Source of the DNA: Dysgonamonadaceae bacterium | Lineage (GTDB): Bacteria > Bacteroidota > Bacteroidia > Bacteroidales > Dysgonomonadaceae | Direction: 5' to 3' | NCBI GenBank assembly: GCA_031272205.1 | Contig: JAISUH010000090.1 | Span: 1 to 64,000, forward strand | DNA: 64,000 nt | In this document: one piece after another, positions 30,732 to 40,307 of the stretch | How the letters are laid out: every line of letters begins with the position of its first letter | Numbering within the stretch: position 1 is the stretch's first letter | Made by a program: the position numbers and the translations under genes | Notes under the pieces: model-generated | Told to the model about the DNA's origin: nothing | What the model saw: the letters and a program-made list of their open reading frames with translations, nothing else | Databases searched by the model: none

Positions 30732-31574
30732 ATGAAACAAATAATTTTAAGCATTATTCTATGTGTTTTTGTGTTTACATCTGCCAATGCACAGACCGCC
30801 GCGTTTACCCATACAACGGGGACATGTCTTGAAATTGACGGTGCAAGTATTTATTACGAAGAGATTGGAACTTCGGACAAACCGACTTTACTCTTGCTGC
30901 ACGGCGGCTTTGGCAATATTGAAGATATGAATTCCATTGCGCAAATGTTTGCCGACGATTACCGCATTATAGGCATCGACAGTAGAGGGCAAGGTAAATC
31001 CACTCTTGGCACAAACAAGCTGTCATACAAACGTTTACAACTTGACGTAGAAGCTGTCATAAATTATTTGCAATTGAAAGACATTGACATTATCGGATTT
31101 AGCGACGGTGGGATTATCGCCCTCCGGCTTGCCGCCGCCAACAACATTTCAATCCGAAAAATTGTTACCATTGGCGTAACATGGAGCTTGTCGGATGCCG
31201 AACTCATGGAGAAATTAATGGCAAACACAAGCCCCGAAGATTGCAGAAAAAACTTCAAGAAGAGTTTCGATTTCCACCAAAAATACAACCCACAACCCGA
31301 TTTCGACCAATTGGCCAAATGTATGCTTGAGATGTGGACAGACAAAACCGAAGACGGGTATCCGCAAGCGAACGTAGAGAAAATCAATGTTCCACTGTTG
31401 ATTATCCGAGGTAACGACGATTATATGTTCCCTCTCGAAAGCGCTTTCGAGCTGACGACAAAAGTGAAAAACTCGCTGCTGCTCAACATTCCTTTCGCTC
31501 CGCATGGAGCATTCCGAAAATATCCGCAAATTTTCGAAATCGTTACAAAAGAATTTTTGAATCATCCGGAATAA
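30732..31574 (+). CDS. Alpha/beta hydrolase, exported
   Basis: Signal peptide; KPTLLLLHGGFGNIEDM; nucleophile elbow GFSDGG. Confidence 0.92.
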   Translation: MKQIILSIILCVFVFTSANAQTAAFTHTTGTCLEIDGASIYYEEIGTSDKPTLLLLHGGFGNIEDMNSIAQMFADDYRIIGIDSRGQGKSTLGTNKLSYKRLQLDVEAVINYLQLKDIDIIGFSDGGIIALRLAAANNISIRKIVTIGVTWSLSDAELMEKLMANTSPEDCRKNFKKSFDFHQKYNPQPDFDQLAKCMLEMWTDKTEDGYPQANVEKINVPLLIIRGNDDYMFPLESAFELTTKVKNSLLLNIPFAPHGAFRKYPQIFEIVTKEFLNHPE

Positions 31575-31582
31575 GACTAAAA

Positions 31583-31609
31583 AAGCGGATCCATTTTTCG
31601 AATCCGCTT
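31583..31609. terminator. Intrinsic terminator between convergent genes
   Basis: AAGCGGAT...ATCCGCTT stem flanked by an A-run on the 5' side. Confidence 0.6.
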
Positions 31610-31630
31610 CTCAATATCTGTTTCCGATCA

Positions 31631-32041
31631 TCATTTCACATTCCCCCTTATCGCCTCCGCAATTTTTTCAAACTCGTCGGATGAGAGTTTCACGCGCGGA
31701 TTGGTCAGGATCAAGTCGGTCTCTTTTTGTATCGGTATCAGATGGATGTGCGCGTGCGGCACCTCCAACCCGATGACCATCACGCCAACCCGTTTGCACG
31801 GAATGGCTTTTTCGATGGCTTGCACCACTTTTTTGGAGAAAAGCGTCATTTCGGCCAGCAAATCGTCGTCCAAATCAAAAATGTAATCGGTTTCCTGCTT
31901 CGGAACAACCAAGGTATGGCCTTTCGCCATCGGGTTGATGTCGAGGAAGGCATAAAACTTATCGTTTTCCGCCACCTTATACGACGGAATTTCACCTGCG
32001 ATAATCCTGCTGAAAATACTTGCCATAATAGTATCGGTCAA
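31631..32041 (-). CDS. HIT family protein
   Basis: HAHIHLIP histidine triad; SIFSRIIAGEIPSYKVAE. Confidence 0.95.
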   Translation of the reverse strand: MTDTIMASIFSRIIAGEIPSYKVAENDKFYAFLDINPMAKGHTLVVPKQETDYIFDLDDDLLAEMTLFSKKVVQAIEKAIPCKRVGVMVIGLEVPHAHIHLIPIQKETDLILTNPRVKLSSDEFEKIAEAIRGNVK

Positions 32042-32512
32042 TTAGATTGATATTTCCAAAATTTTGAATGTCAATTCACCCGAAGGCACTTTGATTTCAA
32101 CCTCGTCGCCTACTTTCTTACCCATCAAACCCTGTGCGATAGGGGTGTTCACGGCAATTTTGCCGCTCTTCAAATCGGCTTCGCTTTCCGACACCAAGGT
32201 GTAAGTCATCTCTTTGTTGGTTTTCAGGTTCTTGATCGTAACCTTATTCATAATCTGCACGCTGTCGGTACCGATAGCATTTTCATCGATCATGCGGGCA
32301 GAAGCCAACAAGGATTTCAATTGGGCTATTTTGGCCTCCAAGAGGCCTTGAGCTTCTTTCGCGGCATCATATTCCGCATTTTCCGACAAATCGCCTTTGT
32401 CGCGAGCCTCGGCTATCTGCCGAGAGATCTCCGGGCGTTTTACCGATTCCAAAAGGGTTATCTCCTCTTTCAGTTTACGAAACCCTTCTTCGGTCATGTA
32501 TGTTACCGCCAT
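32042..32512 (-). CDS. greA: Transcription elongation factor GreA
   Basis: MAVTYMTEEGFRKLKEEI...RDKGDLSENAEYDAAKEAQG; start placed at MAVTYM. Confidence 0.97.
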   Translation of the reverse strand: MAVTYMTEEGFRKLKEEITLLESVKRPEISRQIAEARDKGDLSENAEYDAAKEAQGLLEAKIAQLKSLLASARMIDENAIGTDSVQIMNKVTIKNLKTNKEMTYTLVSESEADLKSGKIAVNTPIAQGLMGKKVGDEVEIKVPSGELTFKILEISI

Positions 32513-32628
32513 AATAAAAATCTCCTTGTTTTTTAACGAGTTAGTATTTCTTTTTGTTCCATACAAAGCGAAAGAAAAAGAATCCCGGCCATCGTTAATT
32601 GACCGGAACCCTCTTCCTTCAATAACTG

Positions 32629-32660
32629 CAAAGATATGTTTTTGTTGTTATCCTGCAAAA
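32629..32660 (-). promoter_or_regulatory. Promoter for greA: TTTTG-N19-TATCTTTG
   Basis: Reads on the minus strand as TTTTG CAGGATAACAACAAAAACA TATCTTTG. Confidence 0.75.
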
Positions 32661-32675
32661 TTTAACAGGTATGTT

Positions 32676-33851
32676 TTACAACACTTTGTTTATTTCGGCC
32701 TGCAATTTCGAATAATCTTCCACACGTGCAACTACATCGCCGTTTCGATTCAAGACGAATACCGTAGGGAGGTTGCGCACGTTGTAAAGGCCAAACAACG
32801 TCGAATAGACCGTTTGCGGGTCGCGAACGGCAATCCAAGGTACGTTGAGTGCGGCATTTTTCCAAAAATGCTCGTCGGAATCGAAAGAAATTTGGTAAAT
32901 TTCCAAGCCTTTCGATTTTTGGGCGCTGTATATTTTGTTCAGCGCAAGATTATGTTCCGGCGAAAATTCCGATTTATACACCGTGAAATCCAATATCACC
33001 GCTTTACCTTTCAGAGAAGAAAGGGCTATTTTCCCGTTGTTGACATCCGGTAACTCGATATCGGGCAGCGAATTGGATTCTCTGACGGGAACATTTTTCA
33101 GGAGCTCCTGCTGTCTGCGCGATTTAAGAGCGGCTATCGTGAAATTACAGAGGTGCTTCGTGCGGGGCGTTTCGGGATAATATTGACTCCACGACGTGGC
33201 TACCGCGCCAAACATCGAATAATCCCGACGGTCATACGGGTCGAAAATCAGATAGTTATCCACCTTTTGGAAGAGTGCATAATAGGCTGCCGCACTCGAA
33301 GGATTTTCCAATATCAGCTTCGAAGCGAACGATTTATAGACGTTCAAAGCCGAATCCACATCGTTCAGATAAGTGAGGTCATCTATTGCTTTGCTCCGGT
33401 GAGCGGCGTCGATGTCCTTTATCTTTTGCGACACGAGACGCTGTTGCTCATTCACCTGCCTGATCCGGTCGTTTACCGGAGATTCTTCAACGGTAAACGA
33501 AGGGATAAAATCAGCTGCATCGGCTTTCACCTGCAACGTTTCATTGGAGTCAACGGCAAAAACGGCCGGTTGGTCGTCGATGCGAAGCTGGTAAAAATCC
33601 GGATTTTCGGGCGCCGGAGCCGAAAAGGAAAAGGCGCCTTTCTCATTCAATTGGGCAGAATCGAGCAATTGGATTCCCGCCAAATCGCGTTTTTCGAGAT
33701 AGACGGTTTTCCCGTCGGCCGATGCGAAATCGCCCTTGATTTTGAACTTCTTCCCGTCGGATTTACAAGCCGACAAGACACACAAGCCTGCAAGGCCGAG
33801 CATTAAACTGTACGATACCGATTTCATGGGTTTATGATTCAATTTATCCAT
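32676..33851 (-). CDS. TlpA-like thiol-disulfide/peroxiredoxin-fold lipoprotein with DUF4369 N-terminal domain
   Basis: FKIKGDFASADGKTVYLEKRD (DUF4369); redoxin-like SLKGKAVILDFTVYKSEFSPEHNLALNKIY, in which the usual CxxC is absent. Confidence 0.85.
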   Translation of the reverse strand: MDKLNHKPMKSVSYSLMLGLAGLCVLSACKSDGKKFKIKGDFASADGKTVYLEKRDLAGIQLLDSAQLNEKGAFSFSAPAPENPDFYQLRIDDQPAVFAVDSNETLQVKADAADFIPSFTVEESPVNDRIRQVNEQQRLVSQKIKDIDAAHRSKAIDDLTYLNDVDSALNVYKSFASKLILENPSSAAAYYALFQKVDNYLIFDPYDRRDYSMFGAVATSWSQYYPETPRTKHLCNFTIAALKSRRQQELLKNVPVRESNSLPDIELPDVNNGKIALSSLKGKAVILDFTVYKSEFSPEHNLALNKIYSAQKSKGLEIYQISFDSDEHFWKNAALNVPWIAVRDPQTVYSTLFGLYNVRNLPTVFVLNRNGDVVARVEDYSKLQAEINKVL

Positions 33852-33860
33852 TGCCGGAAC

Positions 33861-35366
33861 TTACTTTTTCAGGTAACGCCCCAAATCGGCATTCTTCATA
33901 TCTCCTGTTTCCAAAAATGCCTGATGGAAGGCATAACAGGCATACAGGTTCTGAGGCGTATGTCCTTTTTTCGTCAAGGAAACGTATTCGTGAAGCAATG
34001 GCCTGTAATCGGGATGGGCGCATTTTTCGATAATTTCAGCCGCACGGGCATACGGGCCTTTACCGCGCAAATCGGCCACGCCGTATTCGGTAACCAAAAT
34101 TTTCACCGAGTGTTCGCTGTGGTCTTCGTGCGTAACTTTGGGTACGATCGCGCTGATCAGCCCGCCTTTTGCCGTGGATGGCGTTACAAACACCGAAAGA
34201 TAGGCGCTGCGCGTGAAGTCGCCCGAACCGCCGATGCCGTTCATCATGTTTGTCCCCATCACGTGCGTGGAATTGATGTTCCCGAAAATATCGGCTTCGA
34301 TAGCCGTATTGATGCCGATAACCCCCAATCGGCGCACAACTTCGGGGTTGTTGGATATTTCCGAAGGGCGAAGCACCAATTTGTTTTTAAAGAAATCGAG
34401 ATCGAGGTAGAATTTCTCCATCGCTTCGTTGCTCAACGTGAGCGAACAACCGCTCGCAAAAGAGATGTTCCCTTGCCGCATCATATCGAGTACGGCATCC
34501 TGTATCACTTCGGTATATACCTCGAAGCGGGGGATGTTCTTATTGCCTCCCATAGCTCCCAGCACGGCATTGGCGATATTCCCCACGCCCGATTGTATCG
34601 GCAAAAATGTTGCTGGAATATCTCCTTTTCTCATTTCGGAAACGAAGAGATTGGCCACATTTTCCCCTATTTTAGAGGTGATTTCATCAACGGGAGAGAA
34701 ATGTCCGCCTTCGTTTTCGGCATTCGTTTCAACAACAAAAATTTTCTGGGGATCAACCTTCACATATTCGAGACCTATGCGGCTCTGCACTTCAAAAATA
34801 TTGATGTGCCGGCGTTTGGGGGGATCCTGCAATTCATAAATGTCGTGTATTCCTCGCAATTTCCGCGGCACCCTGCTGTTTAGTTCTACAATGACGGTTT
34901 TTGCCAATCGGCATATAGTGGGCGTGATACCCACCCCGCTCGTTGGAACAATCTCGCCCGATTCGGTAACTTCGCAGGCTTCCACAACTGCGATATCGAC
35001 CCCGCCCAAAAAACCGTAGCGGATTTCCTGCGCGAGTTGCGAAAGGTGTATATCGAAATAAACGATGGGATCGTGATCCAAATTGTTGATCGCATTCCGC
35101 ATATCTTTGTTTGTTTGGTAGGGTGTCCTGAATTTCACAGCATTAGCCCTTGCTAAAGATCCATCCAAGCTGTCGCCGGTGGACGCGCCGGTAAAGATCC
35201 CTATCTTAAATGGATTTCCCTTAGCATGTTCTTCTTCGGCACGTTTTGCCAATTCTTTGGGGACAACTTTCGGACTGCCTGCATGTGTAAAACCACTGAA
35301 TCCCACATTGTCATCGTGATTGATGAGCGCAGCGGCTTCTTTTGCACTAATATAATTTAACGCCAT
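33861..35366 (-). CDS. Acetyl-CoA hydrolase/transferase family protein (succinate CoA-transferase-like)
   Basis: 501 aa; HEDHSEHSVKILVTEYGVADLRGKGPYARAAEIIEKCAHPDYR. Confidence 0.93.
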   Translation of the reverse strand: MALNYISAKEAAALINHDDNVGFSGFTHAGSPKVVPKELAKRAEEEHAKGNPFKIGIFTGASTGDSLDGSLARANAVKFRTPYQTNKDMRNAINNLDHDPIVYFDIHLSQLAQEIRYGFLGGVDIAVVEACEVTESGEIVPTSGVGITPTICRLAKTVIVELNSRVPRKLRGIHDIYELQDPPKRRHINIFEVQSRIGLEYVKVDPQKIFVVETNAENEGGHFSPVDEITSKIGENVANLFVSEMRKGDIPATFLPIQSGVGNIANAVLGAMGGNKNIPRFEVYTEVIQDAVLDMMRQGNISFASGCSLTLSNEAMEKFYLDLDFFKNKLVLRPSEISNNPEVVRRLGVIGINTAIEADIFGNINSTHVMGTNMMNGIGGSGDFTRSAYLSVFVTPSTAKGGLISAIVPKVTHEDHSEHSVKILVTEYGVADLRGKGPYARAAEIIEKCAHPDYRPLLHEYVSLTKKGHTPQNLYACYAFHQAFLETGDMKNADLGRYLKK

Positions 35367-35414
35367 AATAGAAAAATGAATTTTTATTGATTATTATTAA
35401 GATGAGTTTTTTCT

Positions 35415-35885
35415 TCAATATCTTCTGTTTAATATTTCCGCATACAAAACAGCTTTTCGCAATTCGCCTTGCAAGCCGTCTCCGGCTAAATCGGCAATCA
35501 ATGGATGCGAGGGGCGCGTTTCTTTCGGCGACTGTTCTCCGATGCGGTCTCCGTCGAAAGGAGAATCGTCCACATACAAAGACCCTTTCAACGACGATTG
35601 ACCCTCTATGCTTGAAGTAATTGTTGAAACCGAAGGCGCAAAATTCTTTTGTTTGGGAGCCGCTTCCGCAACGGGTACAGGCTGACGCCTCCCCTTAATT
35701 TCTTTAAGTTCCCTTGCATCCTGTATCTTTCTCACAATATCGGGTATCGTGGAAGGGAAAACCGGAGACTCAGGTGCGCCTTTGTCTTGATCTTTGGTCT
35801 GCTGTTCTTTCTTCGATTTATTAAAGAAACCCAATATCGCAACAAACAAAATAACGATGAAGTAAATTATAGTCCCTGCATCCAT
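35415..35885 (-). CDS. Hypothetical protein with N-terminal TM segment
   Basis: MDAGTIIYFIVILFVAILGFFNKSKKEQQTKD; a single TM helix followed by a disordered tail. Confidence 0.8.
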   Translation of the reverse strand: MDAGTIIYFIVILFVAILGFFNKSKKEQQTKDQDKGAPESPVFPSTIPDIVRKIQDARELKEIKGRRQPVPVAEAAPKQKNFAPSVSTITSSIEGQSSLKGSLYVDDSPFDGDRIGEQSPKETRPSHPLIADLAGDGLQGELRKAVLYAEILNRRY

Positions 35886-35891
35886 TTTTTT

Positions 35892-35923
35892 TGATTACTT
35901 TTGTGTCTCGACAAAAGTAATCA
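35892..35923. promoter_or_regulatory. Perfect 12-bp inverted repeat overlapping the -7 box (TACTTTTG) of the 35415-35885 gene
   Basis: TGATTACTTTTG-tgtctcga-CAAAAGTAATCA; both arms contain TACTTTTG or its complement. Confidence 0.8.
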
Positions 35924-35981
35924 TTTTTTGTGAATTGGAAAATAAGAATATGGAGAAATCAAGTTTTGGCAATACGGTTAT

Positions 35982-36017
35982 AAAAAAAATCGAGAGCAAC
36001 TTCACAGCTTCTCTCGA
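35982..36017 (-). terminator. Intrinsic terminator (stem TCGAGAG/CTCTCGA, T8)
   Basis: 7-bp perfect stem (35990-35996 / 36011-36017) followed on the minus strand by T8 (35982-35989). Confidence 0.75.
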
Positions 36018-36063
36018 CTACTTAACCAAAACCTTAACTATGAAAAAATTTTCATTTTTTCCT
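35982..36063 (-). ncRNA. Candidate stand-alone small RNA (~80 nt) with own promoter and intrinsic terminator
   Basis: Minus-strand sequence ...AAGGAAAAAATGAAAATTTTTTCATAGTTAAGGTTTTGGTTAAGTAGTCGAGAGAAGCTGTGAAGTTGCTCTCGATTTTTTTT; TCGAGAG/CTCTCGA stem followed by T8; promoter at 36069-36099. Confidence 0.6.
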
Positions 36064-36068
36064 TGCCA

Positions 36069-36099
36069 CAAAGATAATACGTTTTCATCGCCTACGCAA
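36069..36099 (-). promoter_or_regulatory. Promoter of the candidate sRNA: TTG-N20-TATCTTTG
   Basis: Minus strand TTG CGTAGGCGATGAAAACGTAT TATCTTTG; matches the Bacteroidetes -33/-7 pattern. Confidence 0.7.
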
Positions 36100-36171
36100 T
36101 TTTTTTCATATAAAAATTGAGGTAAAACGAAAAATTAACTTTAATTAAGATTATCTTTACACGTTTTTAAA

Positions 36172-37527
36172 ATGAATATAAATACTCAACACTCGACAAA
36201 CGACAAAAAACTATTCATGGAAACTTATGGTTGTCAGATGAATGTGGCCGATTCGGAAGTCGTTGCCGCCATTATGGAGATGGATGGATACACGCTTACG
36301 GACAACGACCGCGAAGCCGACGCCATTTTTGTAAACACTTGTTCCGTCCGCGACAATGCCGAACAGCGCGTCGTGCAGCGCTTGGAATATTTCAACGCAC
36401 TAAAAAGAAAACGCAAGGGAAAGCTTGTCGTGGGAGTTTTGGGCTGTATGGCCGAACGCCTGAAATCAGACCTCATTGAAAACCACAACGTGGATTTGGT
36501 GGTAGGCCCCGACGCTTATCTCGACCTCCCCAATCTGATGGGTTTTGCCGAACAGGGAGAAAAAGCCATCAACGTGGAATTATCGAAAACCGAAACATAC
36601 AAGGACGTTATTCCCCTGAAAATCGGAGGCGTGAATATCTCCGGATTTATCTCCATCATGCGCGGGTGTGACAAGTTTTGTACCTATTGTATCGTGCCGT
36701 TCACACGGGGACGGGAACGCAGCCGCGAACCCGAAAGCATCTTAAACGAATTACGAGAGCTGCGTCGCAAAGGCTTCCGCGAGGTTACCCTGCTCGGTCA
36801 AAACGTAAATTCGTACCGCTACACCGACGGCGACAGAATGATTGACTTCCCTACCCTGCTCGAAAAAGCAGCCAATGAAGCGCCCGACATGCGCATCCGG
36901 TTCACCACATCGCATCCGAAAGACATGACGGACGAAACGCTCGAAACGATTGCTGCACACAAAAACATTTGTAACTACATCCATCTACCCGTACAAGCGG
37001 GCAGCTCGCGCATGTTGAAAATAATGAACCGCAAATACACCCGCGAATGGTATTTGGATCGCATCGCAGCCATCAAACGAATCATCCCCGACTGCGGAAT
37101 ATCGACCGATATCATGTGTGGATTTCATTCCGAAACCGAGGAAGACCATCAGGAAACACTGTCGCTGATGCGCGAAGTTGGCTTCGACTCGGCATTCATG
37201 TTCAAATATTCCGAACGGCCGGGAACCCGCGCCGCCAAGAATTTGGAAGACGACGTGCCGGAAGATGTTAAGATACGCCGACTGCAAGAAATCATCGAAT
37301 TGCAATTGGAACTTTCGCAAAAAAGCAACGAACGCGACCTCGGCAAAACCGTAGAGGCTTTGGTAGAAGGCTTTTCCAAACGTTCACGGGAACAATTTTT
37401 CGGACGGACGGATCAAAACAAAGTCATCATCTTCGATAAGAAAGGGCACAAAATAGGCGATTTGGTAAAGCTCCGCGTTACAGGATACACTGCGGCAACA
37501 TTATTCGGCGAAGAGCTGAGTGAATAA
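36172..37527 (+). CDS. miaB: tRNA-2-methylthio-N6-dimethylallyladenosine synthase MiaB
   Basis: METYGCQMNVADSEVV; radical SAM GCDKFCTYCIVPFTRGRERSR. Confidence 0.97.
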   Translation: MNINTQHSTNDKKLFMETYGCQMNVADSEVVAAIMEMDGYTLTDNDREADAIFVNTCSVRDNAEQRVVQRLEYFNALKRKRKGKLVVGVLGCMAERLKSDLIENHNVDLVVGPDAYLDLPNLMGFAEQGEKAINVELSKTETYKDVIPLKIGGVNISGFISIMRGCDKFCTYCIVPFTRGRERSREPESILNELRELRRKGFREVTLLGQNVNSYRYTDGDRMIDFPTLLEKAANEAPDMRIRFTTSHPKDMTDETLETIAAHKNICNYIHLPVQAGSSRMLKIMNRKYTREWYLDRIAAIKRIIPDCGISTDIMCGFHSETEEDHQETLSLMREVGFDSAFMFKYSERPGTRAAKNLEDDVPEDVKIRRLQEIIELQLELSQKSNERDLGKTVEALVEGFSKRSREQFFGRTDQNKVIIFDKKGHKIGDLVKLRVTGYTAATLFGEELSE

Positions 37528-37539
37528 CCGCCGAAATTT

Positions 37540-38925
37540 TCAAATCTGCCGGATCATTTTTTCGGCAAAACGCAGCCCCTGTTCCATGCGGTTAGCCATA
37601 CCGATGCCGTCGCGGAGATTTCCCAAGATGTGCAGCCCCGAAAAACGCGATTCTGCGATAGAGACAGCTTCCAAGCGTTCATCCGTAGATATTTCATATT
37701 GGGGGATAGCGTGTTTGTGGCGGAACAGACGGATAAAATCGGGATTTTTCGCAGCCGGAAATTTCAACATTCGGTGAAACTCGCGGACAACAATGTTTTC
37801 GAGTTGCGCATCGTCCCGATCAAAAATATCCGGCCTTTGAATTCCGCCCATAAAAAAGGAGAACAGCGCTCCTTTTTCGGGCGCACGCCCGTCGAAACAA
37901 GCCGACGGGAAGAGAATGCCAAGCACATCCTCGCCGTCTTTCGATGAAACCAATCCACCAAAAGCCTTGAAATCAAGCCTGTCTCTGTCATCGATGCCAA
38001 CTGCCGCCTGCACAATGGGAGCATAGCGGATATTCGTTATTTTCCGCATTATCGCTTCGTCGATGAAAGGCATTAAATCGGGTAGTGCATAAGCTCCGAC
38101 TGTAAATACTACGTGTTGTGATTGAAGGGTTTTTTTCTCTCCGTTTTCTGCGAAAATTGTTATCCACGAATGGTTTTCGTCTTTCGGCAATATGGATATA
38201 CCGTTTACAGACAAAAAAACATTTTCACTCCCAATGCGTTTCGCCAAGGCTTCGGGCAGTCGCGACAAACCGCTTTTTATCGAAAAAATACCTTTTTTGA
38301 ATGTTTTTTCTCCATTTTTCAATGCCGCTTTTTTTTCTTTCGCTTTCGCGATGGAACCGCCGATGAAACTGCCGTAGTTCTGCTCCAAATTGTAGAGTTT
38401 AGGCAAGGCATGGCGGGTAATCAACATATTGGGATCGCCTGCATAAATGCCCGAAAGGAACGGATTCACGGCATAATCGACAAAGGATTTTCCCAATCGC
38501 CGCGCCGCCAACGAAGCGACCGACTCGTCGGGATTCGTCCCCTTAGCCCGAAAAGGCTCACCCAAGATACGGAATTTATCCGAAAAAGTAAACAAAGGCG
38601 TTGTGATGCCTCCCCACAGACCATTGGGCAGCGGATGAAATTTACCGTCCTTCCAAATCCGGCGGGATTCGGCTTCCGGCTTGGCGAATTCCACTTCGCA
38701 ATCGGGCTGCAATTCATCGAAAAGATCGGATACCTCTATCGAGGAAATAACGCCCGTATTAGGCCCCGACTCAAACAGAAAACCCCGCTCGGCAAGCGTG
38801 CGGATTTGTCCGCCGACGTAATCGTTTTTCTCCAAAACGGCAACCGAAAAACCTTTTTGTTTCAAGGCGAAAGCCGTTGTTAATCCGGTCAATCCCGCAC
38901 CGATAATCAAAAAATCTTTTTCCAT
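37540..38925 (-). CDS. hemG: Protoporphyrinogen oxidase
   Basis: FAD motif DFLIIGAGLTGLTTAFALKQKG; overall PPOX layout; adjacent to hemN. The symbol hemG/hemY is convention-dependent. Confidence 0.9.
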   Translation of the reverse strand: MEKDFLIIGAGLTGLTTAFALKQKGFSVAVLEKNDYVGGQIRTLAERGFLFESGPNTGVISSIEVSDLFDELQPDCEVEFAKPEAESRRIWKDGKFHPLPNGLWGGITTPLFTFSDKFRILGEPFRAKGTNPDESVASLAARRLGKSFVDYAVNPFLSGIYAGDPNMLITRHALPKLYNLEQNYGSFIGGSIAKAKEKKAALKNGEKTFKKGIFSIKSGLSRLPEALAKRIGSENVFLSVNGISILPKDENHSWITIFAENGEKKTLQSQHVVFTVGAYALPDLMPFIDEAIMRKITNIRYAPIVQAAVGIDDRDRLDFKAFGGLVSSKDGEDVLGILFPSACFDGRAPEKGALFSFFMGGIQRPDIFDRDDAQLENIVVREFHRMLKFPAAKNPDFIRLFRHKHAIPQYEISTDERLEAVSIAESRFSGLHILGNLRDGIGMANRMEQGLRFAEKMIRQI

Positions 38926-38939
38926 TTCAACATTTATTT

Positions 38940-40307
38940 TTAGACGGGGGTGGAAAACAATTTGTTTGCTCCCTGCAACAACACATCGAGCGAAGCCGCC
39001 ACATTGCGGATAAAAGGCGAGCCTTTTTCCAACATGACAAGGCCTTCTTCGTCCAAGCGAATGATTCCGTCATCCGCAAATCCCTGCATTTTTTGTTCGG
39101 AAAAAGCCGTGGCTTGCTTCACATCGGCAACGGAAATATTCATCCGCGAAGCGATTTGCCGCCAATTGATCCTCTCGTTACACATAAGGTCGGTAATCAC
39201 TTCGCGCACAATCTGTTCACGTTCCGTCAGCGCATAACCTTTCTCAACGGGAAGATGTCCGCTTTCCAGCGTTTCGATGTACTGAGCCATATTTTTTGTG
39301 TTTTGCGTATAGGCCATCGACAGTTGCGAAATGCCCGTAACGCCGAAGGCGTAAACCTGACCGGTCGTCCGGCGCGTGCAATACCCCTGAAAATTGCGAT
39401 GGAGCTCGCCCTTTTGCAAGGCGGCGTACAGTTCGTCGTCCTCGCGTACAAAGTGGTCGAGCCCAACGGCTTTATACCCGCTTTCGAACAGCAATATCCG
39501 GGCTTTTTCGAACATCCGTTCTTTTTCTTCGCGTTCCGGCAAACCCCGCTTGTCCAATACAAGTTGTCTGGGAAAGAGCGACGGGAGGTGTGCGTAAGAA
39601 AAGGTAACCAAACGGTCGGGCGACAGGTCTATCGCTTTTCCGATGGTCTTGGAAAAACGTTCTGCCGTTTGCAGCGGCAAGCCGTAAATAAAATCGAGAT
39701 TGATACGGATCTTGTTTTGCCTCAAAAATTTAAAAATCCGCTCAATGGGAAGCAATGCCGATTTGCGATTAACAGCCTTCAGCACGTTATTATCGAAATC
39801 CTGAATACCGAGGCTCATACGGTTGAATCCTGCGCCAACTAACGAAGCGAAACCGGATTCGTCCATATATCCCGGATGGCACTCGATAGCTATTTCGGGG
39901 TTCGCGATACGGTCGAAACGCGACAACAATGCTCGGTTTATTTTTTCAATAAAAGCCGCAGGGATAGCCGTCGGCGTCCCGCCGCCGTAGTGGATCTGCG
40001 CAATTTTGCGATTGGAACGGATATACCCGCAAACGAGATCGATCTCTTTCAACACCGCATCTACATAACGAGACACTTCGTCGGTCTTCGCCATCGGGTA
40101 AGAATTGCAGCCGCAATAAAAACACATTTGCCTGCAATATGGGATGTGGATGTAGAACGACAGGTGCGGCGGGTCGGTCTCGTTAGAACGGACTATCGCC
40201 TTGTGCAAATCCTCTTCCGAAAAACCCGACCTGAAAAAATTTGCCGGAGGGTAACTCGTGTAACGAGGAACGGGTACGTTGTATTTTTGTAACAAACCGG
40301 TATTCAT
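38940..40307 (-). CDS. hemN: Oxygen-independent coproporphyrinogen III oxidase HemN
   Basis: YIHIPYCRQMCFYCGCNSY (CxxxCxxCxC); start MNTGLLQKYNVPVPRYTSYPPA overlaps the upstream MFS stop by 4 nt. Confidence 0.95.
   Translation of the reverse strand: MNTGLLQKYNVPVPRYTSYPPANFFRSGFSEEDLHKAIVRSNETDPPHLSFYIHIPYCRQMCFYCGCNSYPMAKTDEVSRYVDAVLKEIDLVCGYIRSNRKIAQIHYGGGTPTAIPAAFIEKINRALLSRFDRIANPEIAIECHPGYMDESGFASLVGAGFNRMSLGIQDFDNNVLKAVNRKSALLPIERIFKFLRQNKIRINLDFIYGLPLQTAERFSKTIGKAIDLSPDRLVTFSYAHLPSLFPRQLVLDKRGLPEREEKERMFEKARILLFESGYKAVGLDHFVREDDELYAALQKGELHRNFQGYCTRRTTGQVYAFGVTGISQLSMAYTQNTKNMAQYIETLESGHLPVEKGYALTEREQIVREVITDLMCNERINWRQIASRMNISVADVKQATAFSEQKMQGFADDGIIRLDEEGLVMLEKGSPFIRNVAASLDVLLQGANKLFSTPV

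Noticed and set aside
33834-34883. 349-aa ORF antisense to the CoA transferase
   Set aside because: Mirror frame of a well-supported gene.
35935-36120. 61-aa ORF on + strand over the candidate sRNA
   Set aside because: Its codons are dictated by the hairpin/poly-A of the minus-strand unit; no coding signal.
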